Shown here in pieces: positions 32,273-39,406 of a stretch of DNA of 39,406 bases. Position 1 is the first letter of the stretch. Every line of letters begins with the position of its first letter. Position numbers and translations under genes: made by a program. The stretch comes from an uncultured Desulfobulbaceae bacterium (lineage in GTDB: Bacteria; Desulfobacterota; Desulfobulbia; Desulfobulbales; Desulfocapsaceae). The notes under the pieces were generated by a model. The model searched no databases. It was not told where the DNA came from and saw only the letters and a program-made list of their open reading frames with translations. The stretch is taken from the NCBI GenBank assembly GCA_937132035.1, contig CAKZOA010000147.1, forward strand, positions 1-39,406, in the 5' to 3' direction.

Positions 32273-34114
32273 CTATTCGACGGTAACGCTTTTGGCCAGA
32301 TTTCGCGGCTGATCGACATCGCAGCCGCGACGGGCGGCAATTTCATAGGCGAGCAGCTGGGCCGGAATGGTGTAGAGTATCGGATTGAGCTCCTCGTGGA
32401 TGGTGGGCAGGTAAATGACGTCTTTGGACAAGCTTGCCAGCTGTGCATCATCAATGGCCCCCAGCAGCACCAGCCTGCCCTGCCGGGCCTTGATCTCCTC
32501 GACGTTGGAGATGACCTTCTGGTAGACGGCATCCCGGGGAACGATTGCCAGAACAGGCATATCCTTGTCTATCAGGGCAATGGGTCCATGCTTCAGTTCT
32601 CCCGCGGCATAGCCCTCCGCATGGATATAGGATATTTCCTTGAGTTTCAAGGCCCCTTCGAGGGCAATGGGAAAATTCATGCCTCGACCGACAAAGAGAA
32701 AGTCTTGGCAGTCGTAGAAACTCTCGATAAGGGTGCTCACCTGCTCCTGGATTCCGGGCAGCTCTTTCTCAATAAGCGGGCCGATATCGATCAGTGCCTT
32801 GGCCAATTCCTTGCGTGTTTGGAGATCGACACTCTCCCTTTTCTCGGCAAGAAAGAGGGCAAAGAGCATCAGGGCGGCAAGCTGCGAAGTGAAGGCCTTG
32901 GTTGACGCTACCCCAATTTCCGGACCTGCATGGGTATAGATAGTGCCGTCGGATTCACGCGTCATCGTTGAACCGACGACATTGCAAATGGTAACCACTC
33001 GCGAACCCAGTTTTTTAGCCAGACGTATGCCGGCGAGAGTATCGGCGGTTTCGCCGGACTGGGATATGGCAACCGTGAGCACCTTTTCATCGACGATAAG
33101 GGTGCGGTAGCGGAATTCAGAGGCTATATCGACCTCCACCGGTATCCTTGCCCATTTCTCTATCCAGTATTTGGCAACCAGCGCCGCATGCCAGGAAGTA
33201 CCGCAGGCGACGAGAAAGATTCGCTGGATATCGTTTATCTGACTGTCATCCAGACCAATCTCCGGCAGGGAGATCTCTGCCGTTTCGGGATTAATCCGTC
33301 CGCTTATGGTGTTGGCGATGGCCTGGGGCTGTTCGAATATTTCCTTGAGCATAAAATGACGATAGCCGGCTTTTTCCGCCATGGCAGCATTCCACTCTAT
33401 TGTCACCTCCTGGCGCGTAATCTCTTCTCCGGTCTCCAGCGAATAAAGGGTGTGGCCCCGCGGCGTGAGAACTGCCATATCGCCGTCTTCGAGAAATACC
33501 ACGCGATTTGTATAGGGCAGCAATGCCGGAACATCGGAGGCCATGAAGGAACCAATCTCATCCTCCACTCCCAGTACCAGCGGGCTCTGGTTGCGGGCGG
33601 CTACGAGAGTGTCGGGAGTATTTGCCCAGATCACGCCGATGGCATAGGAGCCTTCCACCCTGGAAAGAGCCTGGCGGACAGCCGCGGGTAAATCGTCCTC
33701 GAGATACTCCTCAATGAGATGTGCCAGCACCTCGGTATCTGTCTCGGAGGAAAACACATGACCCTTTTCCCTGAGCTCATTGCGCAGAGAATGATAATTT
33801 TCGATAATACCGTTGTGGACAATAGCCAGTTTTCCGCTGCAATCACCGTGGGGATGGGCATTGTTGGTGGTGGGAGCGCCGTGCGTCGCCCAGCGGGTGT
33901 GGCCGATGCCGGTTGTAGACGGACTCAGATAGGCCTGATCCATGAGGCTCTCAAGATTGACGAGCTTTCCCTCACAGCGGTACTTCGTCAGCGATTCGTT
34001 TTCATAATAGACTATACCTGCAGAGTCATATCCACGATACTCCAGACGCTTGAGTCCTTCGAGCACCACCGGGACAACCCGCTTTGTTCCCACATACCCC
34101 ACAATGCCGCACAT
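32273..34114 (-). CDS. glmS: Glutamine-fructose-6-phosphate aminotransferase
   Basis: 613 residues. GlmS makes glucosamine-6-phosphate, the entry to UDP-GlcNAc for both peptidoglycan and lipid A. The N-terminal glutaminase has nucleophile Cys2 ('MCGIVGYVG'), 'GIGHTRWATHG' and 'HNGIIENYHSLR'. Two SIS domains follow, with 'ACGTSWHAALVAKYW', 'ISQSGETADTLA', 'YIHAEGYAAGELKHGPIALI' and the C-terminal 'QPRNLAKSVTVE'. Length matches the family. AAGGAAACGATT precedes the ATG. It is divergent from pyrE across a 230-bp gap and heads the minus-strand envelope cluster. No glmS ribozyme was recognised upstream. Confidence 0.97.
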   Translation of the reverse strand: MCGIVGYVGTKRVVPVVLEGLKRLEYRGYDSAGIVYYENESLTKYRCEGKLVNLESLMDQAYLSPSTTGIGHTRWATHGAPTTNNAHPHGDCSGKLAIVHNGIIENYHSLRNELREKGHVFSSETDTEVLAHLIEEYLEDDLPAAVRQALSRVEGSYAIGVIWANTPDTLVAARNQSPLVLGVEDEIGSFMASDVPALLPYTNRVVFLEDGDMAVLTPRGHTLYSLETGEEITRQEVTIEWNAAMAEKAGYRHFMLKEIFEQPQAIANTISGRINPETAEISLPEIGLDDSQINDIQRIFLVACGTSWHAALVAKYWIEKWARIPVEVDIASEFRYRTLIVDEKVLTVAISQSGETADTLAGIRLAKKLGSRVVTICNVVGSTMTRESDGTIYTHAGPEIGVASTKAFTSQLAALMLFALFLAEKRESVDLQTRKELAKALIDIGPLIEKELPGIQEQVSTLIESFYDCQDFLFVGRGMNFPIALEGALKLKEISYIHAEGYAAGELKHGPIALIDKDMPVLAIVPRDAVYQKVISNVEEIKARQGRLVLLGAIDDAQLASLSKDVIYLPTIHEELNPILYTIPAQLLAYEIAARRGCDVDQPRNLAKSVTVE

Positions 34115-34344
34115 AATCGTTTCCTTTCAATCCTTTTTGAGATTGGTACAATGGAGAAATAATCAGAAATTCGGATCGTCACTGCAGAGTGCTTCACCTG
34201 AATACAATCTGTTAGAGTAACATTTCTTTTTTCCGGAATGCGAGTTTTTTCTTTGCAGCACCGAAAAAAGAAGGTACCATCGTGCACCAGTTGAACTCAA
34301 CCACTCCCTTTTTTTCACACACCACTATTCTTATACCAGTATAC

Positions 34345-34905
34345 ATGAAAGAACGACAGCGACTGAAAGAAATTCTTCTCGAAAAATCGTATCGTCAGGG
34401 ATCTTTTACCCTGACCTCTGGAATAACATCCGATTTCTACATTGACGGTAAACAGACCACGCTGTCTGCCGAGGGCGCCTATCTCTGCGGCAAGCTTATT
34501 TTTGACATCATCAGGCAGGAGAACGTCCCCATAGAAGCCGTCGGCGGCATGACCCTCGGAGCAGATCCCATCGTCACCGCCGTTTCCATCGCCAGTTTCC
34601 TCGAGAACCACCCCATTCCGGCATTCATCGTTCGCAAAGAAGCTAAAGGTCACGGCACCGGCACCTACATCGAAGGACTCGGTAATATGAAACCGGGATG
34701 CGCCGTTGCTCTGATCGAAGATGTGGTGACCACAGGCGGAACCCTCCTCAAGGTTATCGAACGTGTGGAGGCGGCAGGGTTTACCGTCGGACTGGTCCTG
34801 ACCATCGTCGAAAGAGAGGAAGGAGGGACCGAAGTGCTCGCCAAAGCCGGCTATCCCTTGAAATGGCTTTTCAGCCGCAGCCAGCTCCTTGCCAAGGAAG
34901 CCTGA
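34345..34905 (+). CDS. pyrE: Orotate phosphoribosyltransferase
   Basis: 186 residues from the ATG at 34345. PyrE joins orotate and PRPP to form OMP in pyrimidine synthesis. Seen: 'GSFTLTSGITSDFYIDGKQT', 'GGMTLGADPIVTAV', the flexible-loop 'VRKEAKGHGTGTYIEG' and the PRPP motif 'VALIEDVVTTGGTLLKVI'. This start gives the usual N-terminus ('MKERQRLKEILLEKSYRQGS'), but no ribosome site is obvious before it. An in-frame GTG at 34282, preceded by AGAAGG, would add 21 residues without family similarity; either could be used. A zinc-ribbon mini-gene follows 14 bp downstream. Confidence 0.94.
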   Translation: MKERQRLKEILLEKSYRQGSFTLTSGITSDFYIDGKQTTLSAEGAYLCGKLIFDIIRQENVPIEAVGGMTLGADPIVTAVSIASFLENHPIPAFIVRKEAKGHGTGTYIEGLGNMKPGCAVALIEDVVTTGGTLLKVIERVEAAGFTVGLVLTIVEREEGGTEVLAKAGYPLKWLFSRSQLLAKEA

Positions 34906-34919
34906 CGGTCGAAAACGCC

Positions 34920-35090
34920 ATGAAATGCAGAGAATGTTCAGAAAAACTTGAAGTACTGAGAATGTGCAGCCGGGTGAAAATGCGCTGCACCGGCTGCAAG
35001 CGCGAATATCATATTCACGAGGTCGCCTCGGACCTTGACATCGAGACCGAAAAAATTCTGGAAAAATACACAGCCATCATCTACGACTAA
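34920..35090 (+). CDS. Dual-CxxC zinc-ribbon mini-protein
   Basis: 56 residues. 'MKCRECSEKLEVLRMCSRVK' and 'MRCTGCKREYHIHEV' contain a C-x2-C pair at each end of a short ribbon (Cys3/6 and Cys23/26) plus Cys16. This is a typical small treble-clef or zinc-ribbon layout. The C-terminal half is helical and acidic. It starts 14 bp past the pyrE stop and overlaps no other gene, so it is probably co-transcribed with pyrE. There is no clear ribosome site beyond weak purines. Function unknown; it may bind RNA or a protein partner. Confidence 0.7.
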   Translation: MKCRECSEKLEVLRMCSRVKMRCTGCKREYHIHEVASDLDIETEKILEKYTAIIYD

Positions 35091-35497
35091 GCCGGGTACT
35101 CCCGGAGCCCAATGCCTCCCTGCGGTGATGCTCGGTCCCTGGTGCCCGACTCATCTGCAACAAAAAGGCATGCACCACCCCCATTTCCTACCATGCCTTC
35201 AAACGCTGTTGCTGCGACCGGCAGTATTTCACATTCCCTCTTCAGCTTTCCCTGAAAAAAGCATCCAGCCGATCGGTACAGAGGGCTTGCGATACTCCAG
35301 CAGTGTTTTTCGGGGGTGACCTGCTAGGCTTTTCAGCCAATGCCAGTATAGTCTTGAAATACATTACATAAATAATTTGCTATTTGTTCTTTTGATGTTA
35401 TACAGAAGAGAGCCATAAACGATGGCTACTGCCAATCAGGGGATTGCAGCACACGTCGGCCTGACAATTCTTCGCCTTTGCAGGAAGAGTTCGGACG
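35091..35497 (+). other. 407-bp gap after the pyrE unit
   Basis: A 5-bp hairpin CCGGG/CCCGG (35092-35105) lies directly after the zinc-ribbon stop, and an 8-bp inverted repeat AAGGCATG/CATGCCTT spans 35165-35199. The stretch around 35345-35400 is AT-rich and could hold the promoter of the PilZ gene downstream (TTGAAA near 35353). No gene is supported. Confidence 0.4.
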
Positions 35498-35587
35498 ATG
35501 TATAATCAATACGAGAACATATGCGCCGACCTGCAGGAGCGTATCTCCGCTTTTGAATATGAAATCGCCTGGAGAGAATACGAATAG
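35498..35587 (+). CDS. Possible 29-residue peptide upstream of the PilZ gene
   Basis: MYNQYENICADLQERISAFE followed by YEIAWREYE and a stop. AGGAAGAG stands 8 nt before the ATG, codon use is ordinary, and the stop lies 17 bp before the PilZ start, so translation of the two could be coupled. It is too short to judge from sequence alone. It may be a leader peptide or chance. Confidence 0.3.
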   Translation: MYNQYENICADLQERISAFEYEIAWREYE

Positions 35588-35604
35588 TTCCAGTACAGGA
35601 TAAC

Positions 35605-36084
35605 ATGGAAATAGTCAAATCATTCGTCACACGTGAAAGCACAGCCACTATCACCTGTCCGAAATGCAATAAATCCAGAAACATCGAAGCGAGTAAATAC
35701 CGAAACCGGAAGCATACCATCAAGGTCCGTTGCAGCTGCCGCCACCAGTTTGCAGTTCTGCTTGATTACCGAAAAACCTACCGCAAGGAAACCAACCTTG
35801 AGGGAACCTATATCATGATCCCTCCGGGAGTGGGCAAAGGCAGACTCAATGTACTGAATATATCTAAAAATGGTATCGGCTTTACCATCGGTTTTTCAGT
35901 GAGCGGCTCTCACCCGCTGAAGCCCGGTCAAAAAGTCAGAGTCAGCTTTCAGCTCGACAATAAAAAACGCACTGATATTCAAAAAGTTATCACTATTAAA
36001 AATGTCGATGGTCACTACATCGGTGGTGAGTTTGACGATATAGAAGCGTTTGAGAAGGATCTGGGATTTTACCTGCGTTTCTAA
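35605..36084 (+). CDS. PilZ-domain protein with N-terminal Cys motif
   Basis: 159 residues. The N-terminal part (about 15-50) is ribbon-like, with 'TCPKCNKSRNIEASKYRNRK' and 'VRCSCRHQF'. The C-terminal part (about 55-155) is a PilZ-like beta-barrel: 'DYRKTYRKETNLEGTY' resembles the RxxxR arm, and 'LNVLNISKNGIGFTI' the (D/N)xSxxG motif that binds cyclic di-GMP. 'KPGQKVRVSFQLDN' and 'GHYIGGEFDD' complete the barrel. Both c-di-GMP motifs look usable. CAGGATAAC before the ATG is a moderate ribosome site. It could link c-di-GMP to motility or envelope output; the partner is unknown. It is convergent with hflX. Confidence 0.85.
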   Translation: MEIVKSFVTRESTATITCPKCNKSRNIEASKYRNRKHTIKVRCSCRHQFAVLLDYRKTYRKETNLEGTYIMIPPGVGKGRLNVLNISKNGIGFTIGFSVSGSHPLKPGQKVRVSFQLDNKKRTDIQKVITIKNVDGHYIGGEFDDIEAFEKDLGFYLRF

Positions 36085-36132
36085 TCTCCTCTTTCCCACT
36101 TTTGACAGCAGCAGGAGACCTATCAGAAACTC

Positions 36133-37746
36133 TCACGAGGCTTTTCGTGCAAGCGATTTGCCCATCAGTCGCTGCGCCTCCATGAGAAACGGCTGCAGGG
36201 TGGTTTTATCCAGGGCGCTGACCACGACTCCTTCCTGGCGCAGCTCGCCGTACACCGCATCTCCGTTTTCCAGTCTATCGCTTTTGTTGAAGACCTTCAA
36301 AGTAGGTATATCTGCCAGATCGAGTTCCTGCAGGAGTTTGTCGACGACCAGTATATGCTCCCTGAAGGCGGGACTGGATACATCGATGACGTGGACCAGC
36401 AGATCGGCCTCCTGCAGCTCTTCCAACGTAGCCTTGAATGCCTGAAGCAGTTCCTCGGGAAGATGCCGGATAAAACCGACGGTGTCAGTGATGATCACTT
36501 CGACATCCTCGGGAAAACGCAGCCTTCTGCTGGTGGGGTCAAGGGTGGCGAAAAGCTTGTCCTCGGCCATGATGTTGCTGTCGGTGAGCGTGTTCAGCAG
36601 GGTTGATTTGCCGGCATTGGTATAGCCGACAAGCGACAGCACGGGAAGATCGTTTTTCCGCCGCTTCGACCTCCGTCTGTAGCGCTGCCTGCCGACGTTC
36701 TTCAGCTCCCGGGCCAATCGCGCCAGACGATCGTTGATTCTCCGCCTATCGATCTCCAGCTTGGTCTCGCCTGGTCCCCGGGCGCCGATACCGCCGGTGA
36801 GACGGGAAAGAGCGTCATCACGCGACGAAAGCCTCGGCAGCATGTATTTCAGCTGCGCCATTTCAATCTGCAGCTTGCCCTCGCGACTCATCGCCCGATT
36901 GGCGAAGATATCGAGTATCAGCTGGGTCCTGTCGATGACCCGAAGATCTGTAAAGTCGGTGATGGAGCGTATCTGCGAGGGATTGAGTTCCTGGTTGAAA
37001 ATCAGGAGGTTGGCATCGAGCTGCAGGGAGCGTATCATTATCTCGGCAAGCTTGCCCTTGCCGAGGATGAAGCGCGGATTGATCTTTTTGCGTCGCTGGA
37101 CAATGGTATCGAGCACCTCGACGTTGTCAGAGCGGGCCAGTTCCGCCAATTCCGCCATCGATTCCTCGGCCACGCTTTTGATCTCGGTGCTGACACTGAT
37201 AAGAATGGCACGATCCGCTCCGCCGTTTATCTTCTGCGCGGCGCTCGATCGCGTAAATTCCGCCTCAAGCGAGGTTATCAACTCTTCGAAGGAATCTTTT
37301 TGAGCGCTGGGATGAACCGGATCGAGGAAGCTCCAGCTGCTGCCATCCTGTTCTCCCGGCAACAAATGCACGCTTTGCAGCTTACCCGGCAAACCGTCGT
37401 CGCTCACCTGCAGAACAGTTAACACATCGAGTCGGAGAAAGAGAAGATCCATCAAATCCTCGTCGCTGATCTTCTCGCCGGCAAGGTGAGTATGTATCAG
37501 CCGCAGTCCGCGCAGCCTGCCCCCGGCAGTACGAATATGGGCAATTGAAGGGATAAGGATAGACGAATGTGTGCCGACGATCAGCATCTCGATTTTTCCC
37601 GAGCGATGGACGAGAAGACCTATCTGACGATTCAGTTCGGAGGAAAGCTGACAGAGACTGCGGCTTATTTCCGGGCTGATTATCTCTGCCCGGGGAACCC
37701 GTTTTCCGGCCAGGCGGGTCAGCTGCTTGAGCTGGCTTTTTTTCAA
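36133..37746 (-). CDS. hflX: Ribosome-associated GTPase HflX (long form)
   Basis: 537 residues from the TTG at 37746. HflX splits stalled ribosomes. It has a long N-terminal part (about 1-190), the HflX nucleotide-binding domain with 'RRKKINPRFILGKGKLAEI' and 'VIDRTQLILDIFANRA', then 'GGIGARGPGETKLEIDRRRI' and the GTPase domain with 'VGYTNAGKSTLLNTL', 'FATLDPTSRRLRF', 'DTVGFIRHLPEELLQAF' and 'NKSD'. As I recall the long-form family, it begins near 'M..VYGNT.GLK.SQL'; here 'SIVTGNTEG' is encoded in frame just upstream of the TTG, but no ATG, GTG or TTG precedes it after the nadE stop. An ATA at 37776, six nt after GGGGGG, would give that N-terminus. The true start is therefore uncertain. It lies directly behind nadE on the same strand. 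Confidence 0.93.
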   Translation of the reverse strand: MKKSQLKQLTRLAGKRVPRAEIISPEISRSLCQLSSELNRQIGLLVHRSGKIEMLIVGTHSSILIPSIAHIRTAGGRLRGLRLIHTHLAGEKISDEDLMDLLFLRLDVLTVLQVSDDGLPGKLQSVHLLPGEQDGSSWSFLDPVHPSAQKDSFEELITSLEAEFTRSSAAQKINGGADRAILISVSTEIKSVAEESMAELAELARSDNVEVLDTIVQRRKKINPRFILGKGKLAEIMIRSLQLDANLLIFNQELNPSQIRSITDFTDLRVIDRTQLILDIFANRAMSREGKLQIEMAQLKYMLPRLSSRDDALSRLTGGIGARGPGETKLEIDRRRINDRLARLARELKNVGRQRYRRRSKRRKNDLPVLSLVGYTNAGKSTLLNTLTDSNIMAEDKLFATLDPTSRRLRFPEDVEVIITDTVGFIRHLPEELLQAFKATLEELQEADLLVHVIDVSSPAFREHILVVDKLLQELDLADIPTLKVFNKSDRLENGDAVYGELRQEGVVVSALDKTTLQPFLMEAQRLMGKSLARKAS

Positions 37747-37797
37747 TCCTTCGGTGTTGCCCGTAACTATACTTATGACCGTCCCCCCGGTTTCACT

Positions 37798-39406
37798 TCA
37801 ACCCTGGAAATTTTGAACATTGGGAAATCTTCTGCCATAGCCGAAAGCCTTGCTGGTCACCTTCAATCCCAGCGGCGCCTGTTTTCTCTTGTATTCGTTG
37901 AGCCTGATCCTGCGCAGCACATCTCGTACCAGTACCTCGTCATAGCCCTTTTCGATGATCTGGGAGACCCCCAGTCCTTCTTCGAGGTGAAGGACAAGAA
38001 TACAGTCCAGCACCTCATAGGGGGGGAGGTCGTCCTGGTCGCGCTGGTCCGGTTTGAGCTCGGCAGTGGGCGGCTTGGTTATAATACGCTCGGGGATGAT
38101 GCTTTTTTTCCTGTTAACATAAGATGCCAGCTCATAGACCAGTTGCTTGGGTACATCGGCAATAACGGCCAGCCCACCGCTCATGTCGCCATAGAGCGTG
38201 CAGTACCCCACCGCCATCTCGCTTTTATTGCCGGTCGCCAGCAGCAGTGAGCCAAACTTGTTGGAAAAGGCCATGAGCAGATTGCCGCGGATCCGCGCCT
38301 GGATATTCTGTTCAGTGACGTCCTCGGGCAACGAGGCAAAGTATGGAGACAGGGTATCGTTAAAGGTTTTGAAAAGGGAGGTGATGGGGACGACATCATA
38401 GCGGCAGCCAAGGGCCTCTGCCAATCTGCAGGCGTCTTCCTCAGAGTCTGGCGAACTATATTCCGAAGGCAGGGCCACGGCCTGGACATTGTCCGCTCCG
38501 AGAGCATCGACGGCGATGGCGGCGGTAAGGGCCGAATCGATACCTCCCGAGAGGCCGAGGACCGCACTGCGAAAACCGCTCTTGTTAAGGTAATCACGTG
38601 TGCCCATTACCAGAGCCTTGTAGACCGAAGCAATCTCATCATCCACACCAGGACCGGAGAATGACCCTCGCCAGTCGGTGCTGTCGACGAATAGCATATC
38701 CTCTTCAAAACCGGCAGCTTTGGCACAAAGTTTTCCGGTCCGATCCATCGCTAGACTGCGGCCGTCAAAGAGAAGTGAATCCTGACCGCCGACCTGGTTG
38801 ACATACAGCAGCGGCAGATCGTGACGGCGGCAGAACTCTGCAAACATGGTCTGCTTCTGCGTCTCCTTGTTTCTCTGGAAGGGCGAAGCCGATATGTTGA
38901 GTATTGCATCCAGACGGCTCCCCGTACCTTCAAGAGTCTCCACCAGCAGGGCCACCGGATCCCGGTCGTAGTCGGCTATTTCAGTGTGCCATATATCCTC
39001 GCAGACGGTTACACCGAAACTCACATCTTCTACCCGGTAGACCGGCGGAATCGCGCCTGGAACGAAGTAGCGCGTCTCATCGAAGACATCATAGGTGGGC
39101 AGAAGCTGCTTTCGCGCCCGGAAAACGATTTCGCCATTTCGAGCACCAATGGCTGAATTGTAGAGTTTCTTGCTTCGCGGCACGCTGCTCTCTTCAAAAC
39201 AACCGAAGAGTACGTCAATCGGCGGAAGTGCGTCGACGAGTTCGACAACGGCCTGCCACTGCCGGCTGACAAAAGCGGAGCGCTCAAGCAGATCCTGAGG
39301 CGGATACCCGGAAACAGCCATTTCCGGAAAGACCGCCAAGCAGCATCCCGTTTCATAGGCTTTGCGAGCGTAATCGAGGATTACGGCGCAGTTGTAGTTG
39401 AAATCG
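37798..39406 (-). CDS. nadE: Glutamine-dependent NAD+ synthetase (5' end beyond right edge)
   Basis: About 535 residues are visible; only the first dozen or so are missing, since the frame is open to the window edge ('DFNYNCAVILDYARKAYETG'). NadE amidates nicotinate adenine dinucleotide using glutamine. The N-terminal nitrilase-type domain has its Glu in 'LAVFPEMAVSGYPP', Lys in 'RKQLLPTYDVFDE' and Cys in 'GVTVCEDIWH'. The C-terminal synthetase has the ATP loop 'LGLSGGIDSALTAAIAVDA', 'LATGNKSEMAVGYCTLYGD' and 'KPPTAELKPDQRDQDDLPPY'. The stop is TGA, and the frame continues directly into hflX. Both genes are probably one unit. Confidence 0.95.
   Translation of the reverse strand, partial: DFNYNCAVILDYARKAYETGCCLAVFPEMAVSGYPPQDLLERSAFVSRQWQAVVELVDALPPIDVLFGCFEESSVPRSKKLYNSAIGARNGEIVFRARKQLLPTYDVFDETRYFVPGAIPPVYRVEDVSFGVTVCEDIWHTEIADYDRDPVALLVETLEGTGSRLDAILNISASPFQRNKETQKQTMFAEFCRRHDLPLLYVNQVGGQDSLLFDGRSLAMDRTGKLCAKAAGFEEDMLFVDSTDWRGSFSGPGVDDEIASVYKALVMGTRDYLNKSGFRSAVLGLSGGIDSALTAAIAVDALGADNVQAVALPSEYSSPDSEEDACRLAEALGCRYDVVPITSLFKTFNDTLSPYFASLPEDVTEQNIQARIRGNLLMAFSNKFGSLLLATGNKSEMAVGYCTLYGDMSGGLAVIADVPKQLVYELASYVNRKKSIIPERIITKPPTAELKPDQRDQDDLPPYEVLDCILVLHLEEGLGVSQIIEKGYDEVLVRDVLRRIRLNEYKRKQAPLGLKVTSKAFGYGRRFPNVQNFQG

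Overview
The window is a chromosomal segment of a Gram-negative, motile anaerobe, most likely a deltaproteobacterium of the Desulfobulbales type. This is inferred from protein style, not from an rRNA. The signs are lipid A genes in the order lpxD-fabZ-lpxA-lpxI (LpxI instead of LpxH), a SelB factor for selenocysteine decoding, a long HflX, PAS proteins ending in the 'PICAHCKNMRDDEGYW' type motif, and many two-component genes. Genes are dense on both strands. No rRNA, tRNA, CRISPR array, insertion sequence or prophage was seen.

Region 1 (1-12303, all minus strand) is sensory. It holds the 5' end of a CheA that starts directly at the dimerisation domain, a methyl-accepting chemotaxis protein, a PAS protein with a C-terminal Cys motif, a stand-alone receiver, a receiver-like protein without phosphorylation residues, an NtrC-type sigma-54 activator, a short hybrid kinase and a very large multi-PAS/GAF hybrid kinase. 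The last three form one tight transcription unit. Between the receiver-like gene and the NtrC gene lies a non-coding stretch with several nested perfect hairpins (5761-5877).

Region 2 (12924-24047) is mostly housekeeping on alternating strands. In order it has a small helical protein translationally coupled to mpl, a stand-alone Hpt protein, tilS, selB, a metallo-beta-lactamase-fold hydrolase and an Mrp/NBP35 ATPase. Then comes a plus-strand set: ftsY, a membrane TerB-DnaJ protein and a PLP aminotransferase.

Region 3 (24071-34114, all minus strand) is an envelope cluster, transcribed glmS > namZ-like (DUF1343) > lpxD > fabZ > lpxA > lpxI > murU-like > amgK-like > der. Together with mpl, these genes suggest a MurNAc salvage route (NamZ release, AmgK phosphorylation, MurU activation, Mpl peptide reattachment) placed beside lipid A and amino-sugar synthesis.

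Region 4 (34345-39406) has pyrE, a zinc-ribbon mini-protein and a PilZ protein with an N-terminal Cys motif on the plus strand, then hflX and nadE on the minus strand, with nadE running off the right edge. The hflX start is unusual: the family-conserved N-terminal motif has no ATG, GTG or TTG in front of it.
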